Assembly (NCBI GenBank): GCA_963082875.1
Contig: OY720101.1
Coordinates: forward strand, 4,154,001 to 4,218,000
Reading direction: 5' to 3'
From: Corella eumyota
Lineage: Eukaryota; Chordata; Ascidiacea; Phlebobranchia; Corellidae
DNA: 64,000 nucleotides
A program made the translations under genes and the position numbers. This document shows positions 11,701 through 24,560 of this stretch, piece after piece (the first letter of the stretch is position 1; each line of letters opens with the position of its first letter). A model generated the notes under the pieces. It had not been told where the DNA came from. It ran no database searches and saw only the letters and a list, made by a program, of their open reading frames with translations.

Positions 11701-14700
11701 AAATCAGAATTTAAAAAAAAATTATGAAATTCAATTTTTAAAAATATTTTACATTTTAATTAAAACGACCTGCAAGACACAAAGAACATCAGGAAGAGAT
11801 TTTTGCTCTGATGAAACTGGAGGAAGAAGACAGAAGATGTGGTGAGCTGGGGCGTCCGACAACATCTGAAGATCATTTGGAGAATTCTGAGGAAAAAAAT
11901 GTCAAAAAAATTTCTAAAAAAAAAATAATAAAATTTTTATGTAATAAATGACTTTAACGGTCAACATACCTTGTAATGAGATGCAACATAGAGAGACATG
12001 AGACGTTGCAAGAAAGCTTCAGAAGCTTTGTGATAACAAAATAAAGCATCTCTGTTCACATAATATGTAAGAAATAAAGAGTTAAGAAAAATTATCGTTC
12101 CGAAAAATGCAAACTTTTTAAATAAAACAATTTGTAAGTTAATTGTGAAAGTTTATATTTTAATGTAGAAATATAATTCAAAGAAAATGTATTAAAATTT
12201 TAGGGTAAATAAACAAACACAATTTAATTCAAAATAAATATATTATTTTTAAAAAGGATATAAATCACAAGCATTGGGAGGTGGACAACCAACTGAAATA
12301 CTATTGAAATCAGAAGTTGCACAATTTAGACAGAGTAGATTGTTCAACCAATCCTCGATGGGATCGAGTGGAGCGTAACGAACTGATTCTTCCAACGTTA
12401 TTTCATGTAAACTTCTACCCAAAGGAGATTCACTCATCTTTAAAAATTAAATTATTTTTAAAATTATAATCAATAGGTCAATTGTAAAAAAATATATTTT
12501 TGTAATTTATTACTTATTTTTTTTGTGTATATCTTTATCTTCGATGTGGGAAGGTCAAATGCGCTACCTTAATAGAGTAACATCAGTTACTCCGACCCAG
12601 TTTTGAGATGCCTTAAGCAGTTTGGAATATTATATAAATTTTATTTGCCCAATAATTATGCTGCTGATTTAGTGCTGGCTCATCAGGAGTTTATATTGTT
12701 TAAAGGCGCTGCAGCATAAGACCAGTGGGGACTGAACCCACAACCTCATGTGATGTAGCAAGTGTTGTTCATACCACTACATCATGCTGTCGGTATTTAA
12801 TATAAGGTAAAAGATATAATAATAAAATGAACCTGTTTGGTGGCAGTATTAAGAGTAACACTTTGTTGTCGAAGTTGTTTAACTAATTTTAATGACAACG
12901 ATCTACCTGTTCCCTCATACCTTAAAAAAGTTTTAAACAGTTTTAAAACAGTAATTATTAATTTCTTACGATCAAATAGGAAACCAAATAAAAGACATTA
13001 AATGCAATCAATTTTAAATAAATTTAAACAATTCAGTACTTTACATAACATGCACAGTTAAAAACTCTTGATTTACCCATTGATTGTAGAAGACATAAAC
13101 ACAAGATATGGCCCCATTAGTTTTTGTACAAGAGGCAAAGGTATAGCTGCTGCTTCATCAATTACAAGCAACTCTGCTTGACTTAACTTTGCAGCATCAC
13201 TAGGGTGAATATACTAAAAACATCAAGTGTTTTAGATATTAAGTAGGTAAATATAGAGAAAAAAATGTTAGTAGAATTTTTGATGTTGTAACTTAACACC
13301 ACCCTAAAACTAGAGTAAATTTAAAATTCTTCCATTAATATAAATTACAATATTTGCAATAATTTAAAAAAAAATATAGAAGTAAACTTACCTGTATAGT
13401 TTGCCTGTGTTCTCGAAATACATTTACTCTGACAACAGCTTTGTTAAATTCTGGGTTGCTGCTTTGAATAAGTTCGTAATCCAAGTGCTCCTGAAATACA
13501 AGAGTAATTAAAAATTAATTTATTAATTTTAATATTATTTTTTAAGCTTACAAGGTTAAAAAACTCTTACTTGATATTCTAGAGCATCAAAACCCTTAAA
13601 CACAAACTCAAACAAAGTTTTTAAATTCTCAGGACTCGGTGATGTCACAAAAATATTAGAGTAACTAAAAGCAACTGCAGTGGCCATCGCTAGACCCAAG
13701 GTAGCAGATTTACCTCTTCCACGAGCTTAAAACAAAAAAAGTAAAAATTAACTGTAATTTGTTAAGGCAAGATTCAAGTAAAAACATTACCTGCTGTCAT
13801 GACAACAGTACTTCGAAGTGTTTTCTCGGAGATTGCTTCAACAAATTTTAACAAAGCTTTACCCTGGTCAACTGTCTTACAACAATTTATTATGGAGCCT
13901 ATAGGTTGAGTGTCCTACATAAAAAAACAATATATACATTGTGTTTTATATATAATTTTAAAGACCATGTTCACATATATACAGACAACATGGTATAGTG
14001 GTCAGAGCACAATACATGAGGTACTATGTTTGATCCCCAGTGATCTCATGCTGTAGCTACCTTGAGTAAGGCACTGTAAACGGTATGGAATCCTGCTGAG
14101 CCAGCACCTAATCAGCAGCGTAATTAATGGGCAATTTTAATTTATAATATCCCAAACAGCCAATAGCAACTTGAGACTGGGTTGGGGTAACTGATGTTAC
14201 TCTTTACGTCGCACATTCGACCTTTCCACATATATTTACATACACTTTTGTTTATTCATGTAGAAAATACATTTTTTTAAATTTATAAAAGTAACCTGCA
14301 AATCTTCTTTTAAGCCAATCAATTCCTTTTCCAGAGTTGTCAAAGATTCTTCAGCAGGCTTTATTGGAATGGGTTCAATATTTAATGAATTAGTAGAAAC
14401 TGGCAACACTCTTAACTCATCATCAATCATCAGACAGTTTTTGCATGAAGCAACCGACAACAAAAACCTAAAAAAATGTTTTATTTAGAATACTAAAAAA
14501 TTCTCTTTCATTTAAAAAAAGGTGTATGTCTAGGTAATTTATCTATTTATTAAAAATTTAACAAAAAAAAATATGCAAAATGTTAGTAGTTTTAAAACTT
14601 TATAATTTTTGTTTATATTTTGCTTAACCTTTCATTAAATCTTCCAACTACTTCGTTATGAGATTCAGTTCTATATCTTGCATGAACATCCTTTAAATTA

Positions 14701-16111
14701 AAAGTTAAAGTTGTTTAAATAACATAAATACACCTTATCAAACAATTTTAAAGGTAATAATCCAATATTATTACAACAAGAAAATTTAATATAAAAAAAA
14801 GGAAAATTTAAACAGATATTTAAATTAGAAATTTTGATCTTTATAAACAATTAAAACTTACCATAGTCAGGGTATAAAGTTGTTTTAAAGACTTCATAGA
14901 TCGTAATAAAAAACAAATTATTCCTCCTCCTTCAACTGTTTCTATAGTTCTTGCCAGAAGATTGGGTGTCAGAGCTTCAAAGTCCTTTAAATTTAAATTG
15001 TTTTATTTAAAATTATGTGTGCAACAACAAGTGTAAAAAAAAAATTATTGGGTAAATCTTAAGTGGTATAATATAAAAAAGTTAAAGGTAATGTAATAAC
15101 AAAAATGAAAACTGTCACATTGGAAAAATATAGTAAAAAAATTTAAAATATTATATATATACAAAAAATACATATATATTCTTTATATTCCAAACTTTAA
15201 CTTTACCTTTTTTAAATTTATTTAATTTTAAATTTACCTGAAGTACACACATGCCATATGTGCTTCCCAAGATTTTATGTGTCTCGTTGTAGTAACAATA
15301 TCGAACGTTAGTTGCTGCCACAAATAATTCGAAGGGATCGTTTTCATTAACATCAAGCGTCCCACTGCTAATTCTTTTTTGCATTTCTTTCATTCGCTTT
15401 TTTCTGTTACTAAACAAAAAGTATTTTTTGACAATTAAACTAAAAAAATTATTGTTTTAACTTAAACCTGGCCCATAGTCTGGTCTGGAAACTAGGGCAG
15501 TTTTCAACAAAACCTTAAGCATAGCAATTGGTGTAACTGCGAGACTACTCGTGCTAAAATTATTGGTCTACACAGACTTTTTGTTTGCATATTTAAAAAA
15601 GTTTTTTGGATACCAGGCATGCAAAATGCAAATTTCAGGTGTTTTAAACAAAAAATTTCTTGTGCACAATGCATTACTTTCCGAAATGAGACCTTGGTAT
15701 ATTAATATATATTCTCAGACCTTAATATATTAATATTTATACTTATTAGAAGGAAGTTAAAAGTGGTCACATATACCAAGTTAATAAACATTTTAAGAAA
15801 TTAACAAATTAGAAACAAACAAACAACAACAAACAATATTAAATATATCTCAGATATTGTTTTGTATATGTATCCGCAATTTTAAATAACTTGGTTTTTA
15901 AATTTACTTACGTGCTAAAGCCCAGTTCCTTCTTATAACACCACAATACAGATGGCCTGGCTTTGACTTGGGCTTTAGACAACATGTGATGAAGTATCAC
16001 AACTTGGTTACGACCCTTATCCCCAACGACAAAAAACATTGTTCGATGTTTTGTAGCCACTCCATTCTCAATAAGAACACGAATTCGATTGTCAACTTTC
16101 TTGCGGACCAT
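8778..16111 (-). CDS. NAT10: RNA cytidine acetyltransferase NAT10 (Kre33/TmcA family)
   Basis: Twenty-three coding exons join in frame to 1017 residues (human about 1025): 15912-16111, 15238-15409, 14862-14984, 14629-14690, 14296-14467, 13791-13914, 13571-13725, 13392-13490, 13077-13213, 12833-12920, 12262-12437, 11970-12066, 11770-11886, 11550-11693, 11322-11465, 10681-10814, 10418-10554, 9994-10271, 9773-9850, 9249-9410, 9097-9173, 8940-9020, 8778-8874. The enzyme makes N4-acetylcytidine in 18S rRNA and tRNA, using acetyl-CoA and ATP, mainly in the nucleolus. Seen here: an N-terminus nearly identical to vertebrates (KKVDNRIRVLIENGVA), a Walker A GRGKSA around residues 287-292, a Walker B VIDEAAAIP around 386, and a GNAT acetyl-CoA loop QGMGYGSRAL around 632. 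The tail is a Lys-rich nuclear/nucleolar stretch. Intron 11 is AT-AC; all others are GT-AG. Three introns carry SINEs. Confidence 0.97.
10945..11168 (+). mobile_element. tRNA-derived SINE, 5'-truncated, in NAT10 intron 15
   Basis: Starts in the B-box region (CCCCACTGCTCTCATGC) and continues through the family body (AATCAGCAGCATAATTACC, then CTGATGTTACTC) to the 3' part CACATCTAGAATAAAGATAT. Same family as the copies near 12.5, 14.0 and 43.0 kb. Confidence 0.85.
12067..12261 (-). other. U12-type AT-AC intron of NAT10 (intron 11)
   Basis: On the minus strand the intron begins ATATCCTTTTT, the U12 5' splice-site consensus. It ends TTTCTTAAC, a near-consensus U12 branch site, followed by 14 bases to a terminal AC. 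No GT-AG choice here keeps the reading frame, whereas AT-AC splicing restores DLYYVNRD, matching the conserved ELYYVNRD of vertebrate NAT10. It is therefore a minor-spliceosome intron by sequence, length 195 bp. Confidence 0.92.
12526..12793 (-). mobile_element. tRNA-derived SINE, nearly full length, in NAT10 intron 10
   Basis: Reverse copy of the same family. On the minus strand it opens CCGACAGCATGATGTAGTGG (A box) and has a B box GTGGGTTCAGTCCCC, then the body and a 3' end at GAAGATAAAGATATAC. It lies fully inside the intron and does not touch the exons. Confidence 0.88.
13983..14232 (+). mobile_element. tRNA-derived SINE in NAT10 intron 5
   Basis: A-box-like CATGGTATAGTGGTCAGA and B-box-like TGTTTGATCCCC at the 5' end, then the shared body (GAGCCAGCACCTAATCAGC) and 3' end. 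It is more diverged than the 43-kb copy. Confidence 0.85.
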
Positions 16112-18029
16112 GTTTAAAACTTTTAAACTAATTTTTTAAAGATTTGCGTCTTATTCTATGAGCAAAAAGTAATTGTATCAAAAAATGCGGTTATTTTTAA
16201 AATATTGTTTTTGCAAACTTTTTATTAATAAAATAAAACTTGTTACTTTTACACTTCTACCAATTAACACAGTTAAAATTATTAAAAAATTTAACTTTTT
16301 AAGATGTGATATAATCACATCTGCCATTTACTTTAAAAAACTACCTTAAAAATGATCTAAGCTTTGTAATATAACATTTCTGATTTGATGCCATGTGCTT
16401 TTTTATTTACATCAAATATTTCCACACTTTTGGCGCAGCTGAGTTTTTTTTAAGATGTCTATGAAAACATATTTTCTTAAAAAAACTTTTAAAAAAGTTG
16501 TACGCTTATTTATTACCAAATAACATCACCTATTTTTAGCTTAAATGTCAATGTACTATTCTATATTTATATTAAACTACAATTAAACTTATTTAAAAAA
16601 ATATGGTTGGAATTCGTTTGATCCTTTTTATGAATATAGATTTAAAACGCTTATTAAATAAAATATAATAAAATAACCTTTTTAATAATTAAATCTAATT
16701 TCAACAAACAATTGCGCATTGATATCGCAAGATATAACTAAACATAAGATATAACTAAACTAAAGATATAACTAAAACAATAGGTTTGGAAATCTAAGAT
16801 TTCGAACCATAATAATTCACATTATTTAAAATCGAGACACAAAATTAAGCAAATTAAAGGCAAGCTTTAAAGGCATTTACTACAATTTTCATGTCAACAA
16901 ATATATTTAGATTTTATTTTACAAAAGCATCTTGTTTTCTTTACTAAAATAAACATGACATAACAATTTTATTAATTTACATTTCTAAAAAATATAAAAT
17001 ATTAGTATTGCAAATAATGTATACGTGAAGTATTATTTTGCAGCCTATAATTAAATAGTTTAAACAATATATTAATTGCAAAATAAATTTTCAAACAATT
17101 TTGTTTTTGAGTTGTAAATATTTGAGTTGTAAAATAAAAACTACTACTGTGTAGTAAAAAACAAATCATTTTTGTTTCTTCAACGAATTGCTTCAATATA
17201 TAACCTCCTACCACTTGACGCCACTTATTATTTTAAACAAAAGTCAATACTTCTTTATATATAAATTTATAAAAGTTAAAAATATCCCAAAATAAGCCAT
17301 TTTTATCGTTTTTCGTATATTATAAAGGTCAGTATACAATTTGTTTGCCCATATACGAACCATTGTTGGGTCCAACGCTATTGGTTATTTAGACTGCCAT
17401 TTTTTGGTATTGCTGTAAACGCACAAAAAATAAAGTTTTTAATAGAAAAAACAAATTTATATTTTAAGGGGCACGTTTAAACTTGCTGTAGTTTATTTTA
17501 ATGTTTTGGTAAACTTGAAAAAGAAAATTCTTTTTGAGTCATGCTTGATTGAGTTTGTTTACTTTTCTATCTGCGGTAAAATCAAAAAATATCGTTGCCA
17601 GGTTTCCAACGATGCTAGAGTTTCCAATGTTGTTTTTGTCCATACAGGACATTGTAAAGTAGCCACAAAACATTTCATATGACATATTCTCTACCACTTA
17701 TATCGTAAGTGATATAAGAGAGTTGTTCGCTTTCCTTTTTCAAGGGGGATAAGGCTCTATAGTCTAGCAATTTTGCTCAAGTACACTTTAAAGTTCACTT
17801 TCCAAACATTGTAGGACGTGTATTTGTATACGGATTAATCTCGCTTTAGGGCTTAAAATATTTGTTTCTTTTTGCCATAATAAAGATGATTCGTTAATAA
17901 AATAGAAAGGTGAATCAATTGAAACTTTCAGATTAAAGTCTATAAATGAACATTGTCTAAAAGCCAAAAAATTGTATTTTTATCGTTTTAAAATACATTA
18001 ACTTAAACTTTTAGATCAGTTTAGTTAAA
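16112..18029. promoter_or_regulatory. Head-to-head spacer between NAT10 and the CCDC177-like gene
   Basis: About 1.9 kb of AT-rich DNA separates the two divergent start codons. It contains a short tandem repeat (listed separately) and a perfect hairpin CTTATATCGTAAGTGATATAAG-like sequence near 17,700-17,722. No coding exon is seen; promoters for both genes must lie here. Confidence 0.45.
16730..16781. repeat. Short tandem repeat, 3 units of ~17 bp
   Basis: AGATATAACTAAAC is repeated three times with starts near 16730, 16747 and 16764. It is a simple minisatellite-like array with no evident function. Confidence 0.7.
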
Positions 18030-21000
18030 ATGGTGGATCTAGTATTGGATTTATATAACTTTGATGGTAGTGATGCAGAGGGCTCAAGATATGTGTTAAC
18101 CAGTCCCAGATCACTTGAAGCTTGCTCAAGATTAAATATTAAACCTGTACAACTTTTACCCAAATCACTGGATGATTTCCACGACGAAAATGCGGGAAAA
18201 TCACTGGAATTTATTAAGGTATGTTATAAATTTATATTTGTAATAAATAGCCTGCAAAAAAAGAAACTGCAAATTTTAAAATTATGTTTATAATTTAACT
18301 TATTTTGTAAGACCATATGTTGTATTATTATTTGAATTTATAGCTTATTTAGAGAAGCTTTTTTTGTCATTTTCACAGATTATGTTTAACGATTGGGATG
18401 AAAAAAGAAACCAAAAGTTGACAAGATGCAGAAAAGAAAGAGAAAAAATTATAATGGAAAAAAAAGTAAAAGAAAAATCAATAAAACTTTTAAACAGCAC
18501 CACTGAAAAACCACAAAATGGAAAACACATTGGGTATAACACAAGACCTAATATATTTATTTCTAAATTACTAATTGTCTGGTAATCTACCAACGAAAGC
18601 ATGACATAAACAAAACAGATTTTTTGAACAAATAAAAATTAAAAAATTATAATTATTGACATATTTTTTAGTTTAGTTTCCAAGACTAACAAAAGCTCTC
18701 GACCTAGTCTAAAAACACAAAGTGTTTTTGAGAAACACAAAGCCGCTACTTTAACAAAAAAGAAAGATATTAATCCAGGGTTGAGTGTTATTCCTTCCAT
18801 TAACAATGAAGCACAAATAAATGGAAATAAAGAAACTAATTTAAATCAACTGCAACTTCCGGTTGCCAAAACTAATGAATATTTTTCAAGTAAATTACAG
18901 CAAACTTTGTGATATTGAATTTTAAAGAAATTTTAGAAATAAATATGGATTTAATTTTAAATATTTGATAGGCTATATTAATTTCGTTTTTGCATATTCA
19001 AAAAAATTAAGATAAAAAGTTGTTTATTTTCTTGAATAATAAACCTATTTTAAATGTTAGGTTTAGATACTCCAAGGTCAGATCGTTCAAGAAACTCATT
19101 GAACGAATATCATCGCGGTAAAAGATCAAGAAGTAAAAGTGAAGAACCACAATACCGGTTTGAAAAGTTACAAGTTTTGTTTTTTTAATAAAATACTTAT
19201 ATTTTAAGCAATTATTTTAACAACTTGGTAGCTTACACTTTTAACTTTTACAATTTATGTGTTTACCTACCCAGTTTTTAAAAATATATGCGGGTACAAT
19301 TAGGTGACAATTATATTTTAAGTTTGTTATTTTTTTAGATTAAATAGAAATGTTGGTCCTGCTTTAAGTTTAAGATCTTCCTCAGTATTTAGTCAAGCCT
19401 CATCCAAGTTACCAAGTGGTTACATAACCCCGCAAATACAAGTACAAAAACTTTACCATGTATATAATAAAAAATTAAATGAGGATGTGGTTTATTGTGT
19501 AACATTACTGTGAATTTAAAATCTGTTACTTTTAATTGTTTAAGAGTATGACAAATAAGCCAATCAATAATACTTCAGCAAGTGCAAATAAAATTTTTAG
19601 CTCAAAAATGTTTACTTTCTGTTTTAATAGTCCTTTATTTAATAAGAATTTTTTTTTAAAAGAGAGATAAAAAACTGGTTGAGTTTATGAAAGAGAAACG
19701 AAGAAAGGAGAAAATAGATGAAAAAGAAAGGCAAAAGAAGGTCATCGATTGGAGTCTTGAGAAAAAACAAATTGAAAGAGTCAAGGTTTATGAATTTAAA
19801 AAAACCTTCTAAAAATTAAATTAACATTTAATCTTAAGACTAAAAATTTCTTAAAATACAAATTGGTAACAATTACATTATAAAAGAACCACCCTAGTCA
19901 ATTGTTTTTAATTTTTAAATTTTTTAAAAACAAATAATTATCAACTATCGATATTGTATTTACAGAAAAGAGAAGAGCTGCTTCGACAAAAAGAGATAGC
20001 TGTGAGCCACCTAGGTTGGGAGAAAAAGGTGAGAGAAGGAGAAGAAAAAAGAAAGAAACAAATAATGAGAATGGAAGAGGAAAGACTAAGACAACAAGAA
20101 GCTGCAGAAGCCCTCACCCAATCTAATAAAGAAAAACAAGTAATTTTATTAAACATCAACAGTCTTTATTACCACATAATGTTATTCATCATACCAACAA
20201 TAGTTACATAATGGTTGATTTTTTTTACATCAATGCATGCTGTGATACTCCATGCTTAATTATATTTTCTTACGTTTAGGAAAAACTTAGACTCCAACAA
20301 ATTGAAGATAGAAAAAAGGCGGCACAAGAGAGAAAACTGCAACAAGAAAAGTCTCTTCATGCTGTAAATGAGGAAGTTTGGGTAACTGAATTTCTAAAAC
20401 AAATATTTTAATTGTTATGTTTTGTAAAAAAAATTAATGAAAGTAATATATTTATGTATTTATTAATATTCAGCCAACATTATATTGGCATGCTTAAATA
20501 ATTTGACTATGTAACATTTAGGCATTCCAGGAAGCAACTAATCATGACATTCAAGAAAGATTAGAGAAAGCAGAAAGAGTTAAACTTGAAAAAGAAATGC
20601 GTGAATTAGAAAAAGTGAGTTTTTTATTTACAAAATTAATATTCCCCAAAAAAATAATATTTTTTTTTTAAATAAAAAAATGAGTCTATGTTTTTTACCG
20701 AAATCTTACTAGGTAAAACTTATGAACAAAAGACAAAACGAAAGATTCCTCGAAGTTCAGAAAGAAGTAAAAAGAAGAAAGGATTTGGAAGAAAAACTAA
20801 AACTTGAAATACTTGAAGAAAAACTTGCAAAGGCAGAAGAAAATTACACAAAAAAGGTAACTACATATTTGTTCGTTACAATATTTTACAACTTTATTAT
20901 GTGATGATAAGTTGTGTTAAAATATATTTTTTTTAGATTGTTGAACGAGATGTAACTTACAAAAACCAAGGCAAGGAAATCGAATTAAAAACCAAACAAA

Positions 21001-21805
21001 CTAAAGAAAACCAGAAAAGATTGGACAAAGAAACAGAAGAAAAAATGAAATTAATCGCTGAGCACAAGGTTAAAAAAATCGAAGTTTACTATTTATTCTT
21101 AAAAAAATAGCCCAGAATAAATTTACGTCAAATTTTTTAATTTATTTTTCACATTCTTGATTTATACTCTAGCCTTAAGTGGTGAAATGTTGCAAATTAT
21201 ATAATCTAAAATTTAGACCAAACTTCTTGAAAAAGCCAACACAACAGCTTTAAAAAACAGACAAGAGAAATCAATCCGTGCACAAAAAATGAGAGTAACG
21301 CAAGAAGAAGGCTGGAAGAGAAATTTAACTTTTATTCAAGAAAGGGATAAGGAACATGTCAGGAAAACCATGGTAAAACATATTGTTTGAATAAGATATT
21401 TTTAATTGAATAGAATTAAAACAAATTTGAATTTTTTTAATATGACCGTCTTTTAAAAAGTTCCTTGAGCTTTTATTTTTATAAAATTAACTTAAAAAAT
21501 AAAACAATAACACCTATGCCATAACAGTAGTTTAAGTTTATCGCAACTCTAACCAGTTTATCTATTTTAAAATCTAGGAGGATTTAGAGTTGAAAGAGAA
21601 TCAATCCAAACGCCATTTGCAATTAAAAGAAGCGGCGTTCGAATTTTCAAGGGTCCATGCTAAAATCAACGAAGCAGAACGCGATATCGTTAAACGAGAA
21701 TCTTCCAATTTCCATCAGATGGATCAACAAGCAAAGTTAATCGCAAAAATCGGTCGCGGGCCAAGATCTTCATTCGTTAATTACTCAACAGTTAAATTGG
21801 GTTAA
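18030..21805 (+). CDS. CCDC177: CCDC177-like coiled-coil protein
   Basis: Thirteen exons join in frame to 637 residues: 18030-18218, 18379-18533, 18672-18889, 19061-19157, 19339-19441, 19663-19785, 19966-20139, 20280-20381, 20522-20614, 20713-20856, 20937-21068, 21217-21372, 21578-21805. The N-terminus LDLYNFDGSDAEGSRYVLTS followed by PRSLEAC matches vertebrate CCDC177 almost residue for residue, and the following region repeats its CRxEREKI pattern. From about residue 255 the protein is a long, highly charged Glu/Lys/Arg/Gln coiled coil. Human CCDC177 is slightly longer (about 700). The molecular role of the family is not established to my knowledge; a structural or cytoskeletal role is a guess from the coiled coil. 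It is divergent from NAT10 and ends 350 bp from the convergent NDUFA10 gene. Confidence 0.9.
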
Positions 21806-22056
21806 AATGAACTCTATATTATACTACATTGCACTTACATTTGTGCATTTATTGTGTATTAGCGTAGCTGGATAAAAAAATTTAATCTTTTACATTAATT
21901 TTATTTTCTTTACAAACCCATGTCTTGGTAAGTACCTCATACATTTTTTCTGCTTGTACCAAATGATCTTTTACGATTTCTTTGGTAATTTTGATATTGT
22001 TTAAAGTCTATTTGTATATGTAATTTAAATTTTGTTTCTGCTGTTACTAAATTGTA

Positions 22057-22062
22057 AATAAA
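22057..22062 (+). terminator. Poly(A) signal for the CCDC177-like gene
   Basis: AATAAA on the plus strand, about 250 bp after the stop codon, preceding the convergent NDUFA10 3' end. Confidence 0.55.
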
Positions 22063-22098
22063 AATTTAATCGCTATAAATTTAACAAATTTGTATTTG

Positions 22099-22104
22099 TT
22101 TATT
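22099..22104 (-). terminator. Poly(A) signal for NDUFA10
   Basis: AATAAA on the minus strand (TTTATT on plus), about 55 bp after the NDUFA10 stop. It lies just beyond the plus-strand signal at 22057, so the two convergent transcripts probably end within tens of bases of each other or overlap. Confidence 0.5.
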
Positions 22105-22157
22105 AAATATACTTATATTCTCAAACACAAAAAATCTTCCACACAAATTTAAAATTT

Positions 22158-23818
22158 TCAGGATTTCAGAAAAACCCATTTATCTCCCAATTTCCGATTC
22201 TGACCCTTTTTAAACTGCCAAGGAGCCGAGTCCTCCTCCACGAAGAGGCAATACTTCTCCCATTCTGGACCCCATAACTCCTCCATGGGACAGTAGACTT
22301 GCAGTTTGAACTCTCGATATTCCATATCTTCACATAGTCGCATAATCCTCTTTAACTCGGTGTTATGGACTGCCCATAGATTGTAAAAAGGGGTAAGGGT
22401 GGGTAACACGTTTAAGTCATCAATAACCTAGAAAAAATAAAGAGTTGGGTTAAAAACCTAATTTGTCACGATTTTAAAAAAAACTTATTAAAAAATGAAA
22501 AATACTTGATATTATGTACAAACACCATTTTTAAAACAAGTTTTGATTGCCTATTTTGTTAAAAATAATATAGATTAGCAAGTTTAAACTAAATACACAT
22601 ATAAGAAATAGGATAAACTTTAACTTATGCCACAAACGTTAAAATAAAAATAATAGAAAATAATAAAATAAAAAAATTAGGAACCAAAAAAAATTCTATG
22701 TATGTAAATCTATTATACCTTATATATACACAACTTTTTAAAACAAATGTTTACCTCTTGAACTGGCATTGGTTTCGACCAATCTAAATCAATAACATAC
22801 ACCCCTCTTTCCTTAGCTAGTGGAATGTAATGATTTTGGTAATATTCCTCAACTAGTTTGTAATACTCCAGCGGAAGTTTCTTTTCTGCTTCGTTGTTTC
22901 CAGCTTGAACTCGCTCATAACATTCCTCTGGTGGTACGTGAAGATAAAACACAATCTAAAATACATTAAAAAGTGTTATACTGGGCAGATATAGCCGACA
23001 GCATGGTGTAGTGGTTAGAATACCTAACAAAAGATCATAGGCTTTTGAGTAAAAAACTATGAACAAACAAGAAGCAGAAAACCACACAAAGAAAAAAAAT
23101 ATGTTTTACAGTACAGCATGTAATGTCAAGTTTTATTTAACCATGTTAAACTTACCTGAGGTGGAATAAAATTCTCATCGATTGCGATCCGAACCATTTC
23201 ATAATGATCAAAATACTTTTGTGGCATCCAACCTAGCTTCTTCATTGCATGAACATGAACATCATCTGTGTAGAAGTTCCTTACAACACAAGTACCTTGG
23301 CCTTGGCGTAGTAAGTGAGCTGTAGCATCACAATACTGGTAATACCTGGACCTTAGCATAAACAGCTGGTGTCGCATGGTATGGACGATATCATTCGGAT
23401 GTTGCAGATAGTGATTCAACTCAACATTTCTTGATAACTGCATCATCGATTCAGGGTTAGTGTACCAGGCAATTTTCTCGGGAGCAGCATTATTGTAAAT
23501 ATCTCTTTCGATGTCATAATTGACTGTCGCATGCGGGAAATAACGGAGATCGAGAATCTTGGAGAATTCTTCAGCAAATTTTGCCTTACCAGCAGAGATG
23601 TTACCCTCAACACAGAAAATTTTCGCCCATTTGTCGTGATCCAAATGATGCCTTGGCTGTGGAAACTTGAACTTCACAGTCTGTAGAAAGTTTCCCAAAA
23701 CACTGTAATTAGCTTTTTGTAGCAGATAAACAGTTGAAATTTTGGAAATTTCAAGATTTTTAGCAGAAGCTAATTTTGAAGAAACCCTTCCGAAAATAAA
23801 AGTCCTTCCATGTAACAT
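22158..23818 (-). CDS. NDUFA10: NDUFA10, mitochondrial complex I 42-kDa accessory subunit
   Basis: Three exons (23156-23818, 22755-22955, 22158-22427) encode 377 residues. The first ~60 residues are Ser/Lys/Arg-rich with few acids, as expected of a mitochondrial targeting peptide. A deoxynucleoside-kinase fold follows: P-loop-like VEGNISAGKAKFAEE, then GQGTCVVRNFYTDD, DHYEMVR, and HVPPEECYERVQ after the first intron. The C-terminus LGDKWVFLKS matches the GDKWIWLK end of vertebrate NDUFA10. The protein is a structural subunit of respiratory NADH dehydrogenase in the inner membrane and is not thought to be an active kinase. It is head to head with MUS81. Confidence 0.93.
22995..23040 (+). mobile_element. 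SINE head fragment in NDUFA10 intron 1
   Basis: CCGACAGCATGGTGTAGTGG plus the following A-box region only; the body is missing. Same family as the longer SINE copies in this window. Confidence 0.7.
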
Positions 23819-24560
23819 TCTTGTTGATGAAAAATAAAAATACCTTACATTTATTTTTATATCATCAGATCATTTTCTTAATCCTATAAAAATACACAAT
23901 TAAAATTATTCTGGTATTTTCAAAGTTTTAATATTGATTATGTAAAGCAAATAATAAAATATATAATAATATTGTCTATGAAAATAAAAATAACTGAATA
24001 GGTAAAAAATAAAAACATTTGTCATCCGCAAAAACAGCCCGGCAACGACCAGAGGTAGCTGTATATTAAGCTGAAATAACTGTAATGCCCATTTTATTTT
24101 TAAGCTATTTTAACTGGCAACCAAAGTAAAAACAGCTAGGAAGAAACTTATGTTTAAAACGTCATTACTGGACTATTATCTTTGCCACCGGGAAGTAGAA
24201 GATTGTTTAGCCATTCGCAGCCGTTTTTATTAGCACTCGCCAAACAAAAACTTCTAAAAGTGATTTTGTTGACCTCAATATTGAAAATTGTGAAACGTAT
24301 TGAGGACAAACTTACAATAATTTGTGATTTAAACAATATTGACATTTTTTTAATTATTCCATTGTTTAAACATTTATTAATATAAAGTTTAAAATTTAAA
24401 AACTAAAATTATTTTAATATAAAAATAAGTATAGACATCTGATAAGAATGCACATGGCGCCAAATACAAAAACAAACCAACTTAGAACGTCAGGGACAAT
24501 TTTGTTGTTTCCTAGTTACGCAAACATATAAACAACTTGAATTTTTTGCATATAAGCAAG
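23819..24560. promoter_or_regulatory. Bidirectional promoter region, NDUFA10 / MUS81
   Basis: A 742-bp spacer separates two divergent start codons. It must carry both promoters. Short open frames overlap on both strands at 24154-24385, but I see no homology or splice structure that would make them genes. Confidence 0.5.
24455..24464 (+). promoter_or_regulatory. E2F-like site upstream of MUS81
   Basis: TGGCGCCAAA, the reverse of TTTGGCGCCA, lies about 97 bp upstream of the MUS81 start. It fits the E2F consensus and would suit S-phase expression of a repair nuclease; regulation is inferred. Confidence 0.45.

Noticed and set aside
12700-12793. A tRNA gene
   Set aside because: A and B boxes are present but no cloverleaf; the same sequence recurs with a common body, so it is a SINE head.
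24154-24385. Overlapping open frames on both strands in the NDUFA10/MUS81 spacer
   Set aside because: They overlap each other, lack splice sites and family motifs, and sit in a promoter region.
24537-24560. N-terminal extension of MUS81
   Set aside because: It begins with TTG; the first ATG at 24561 fits the family N-terminus.
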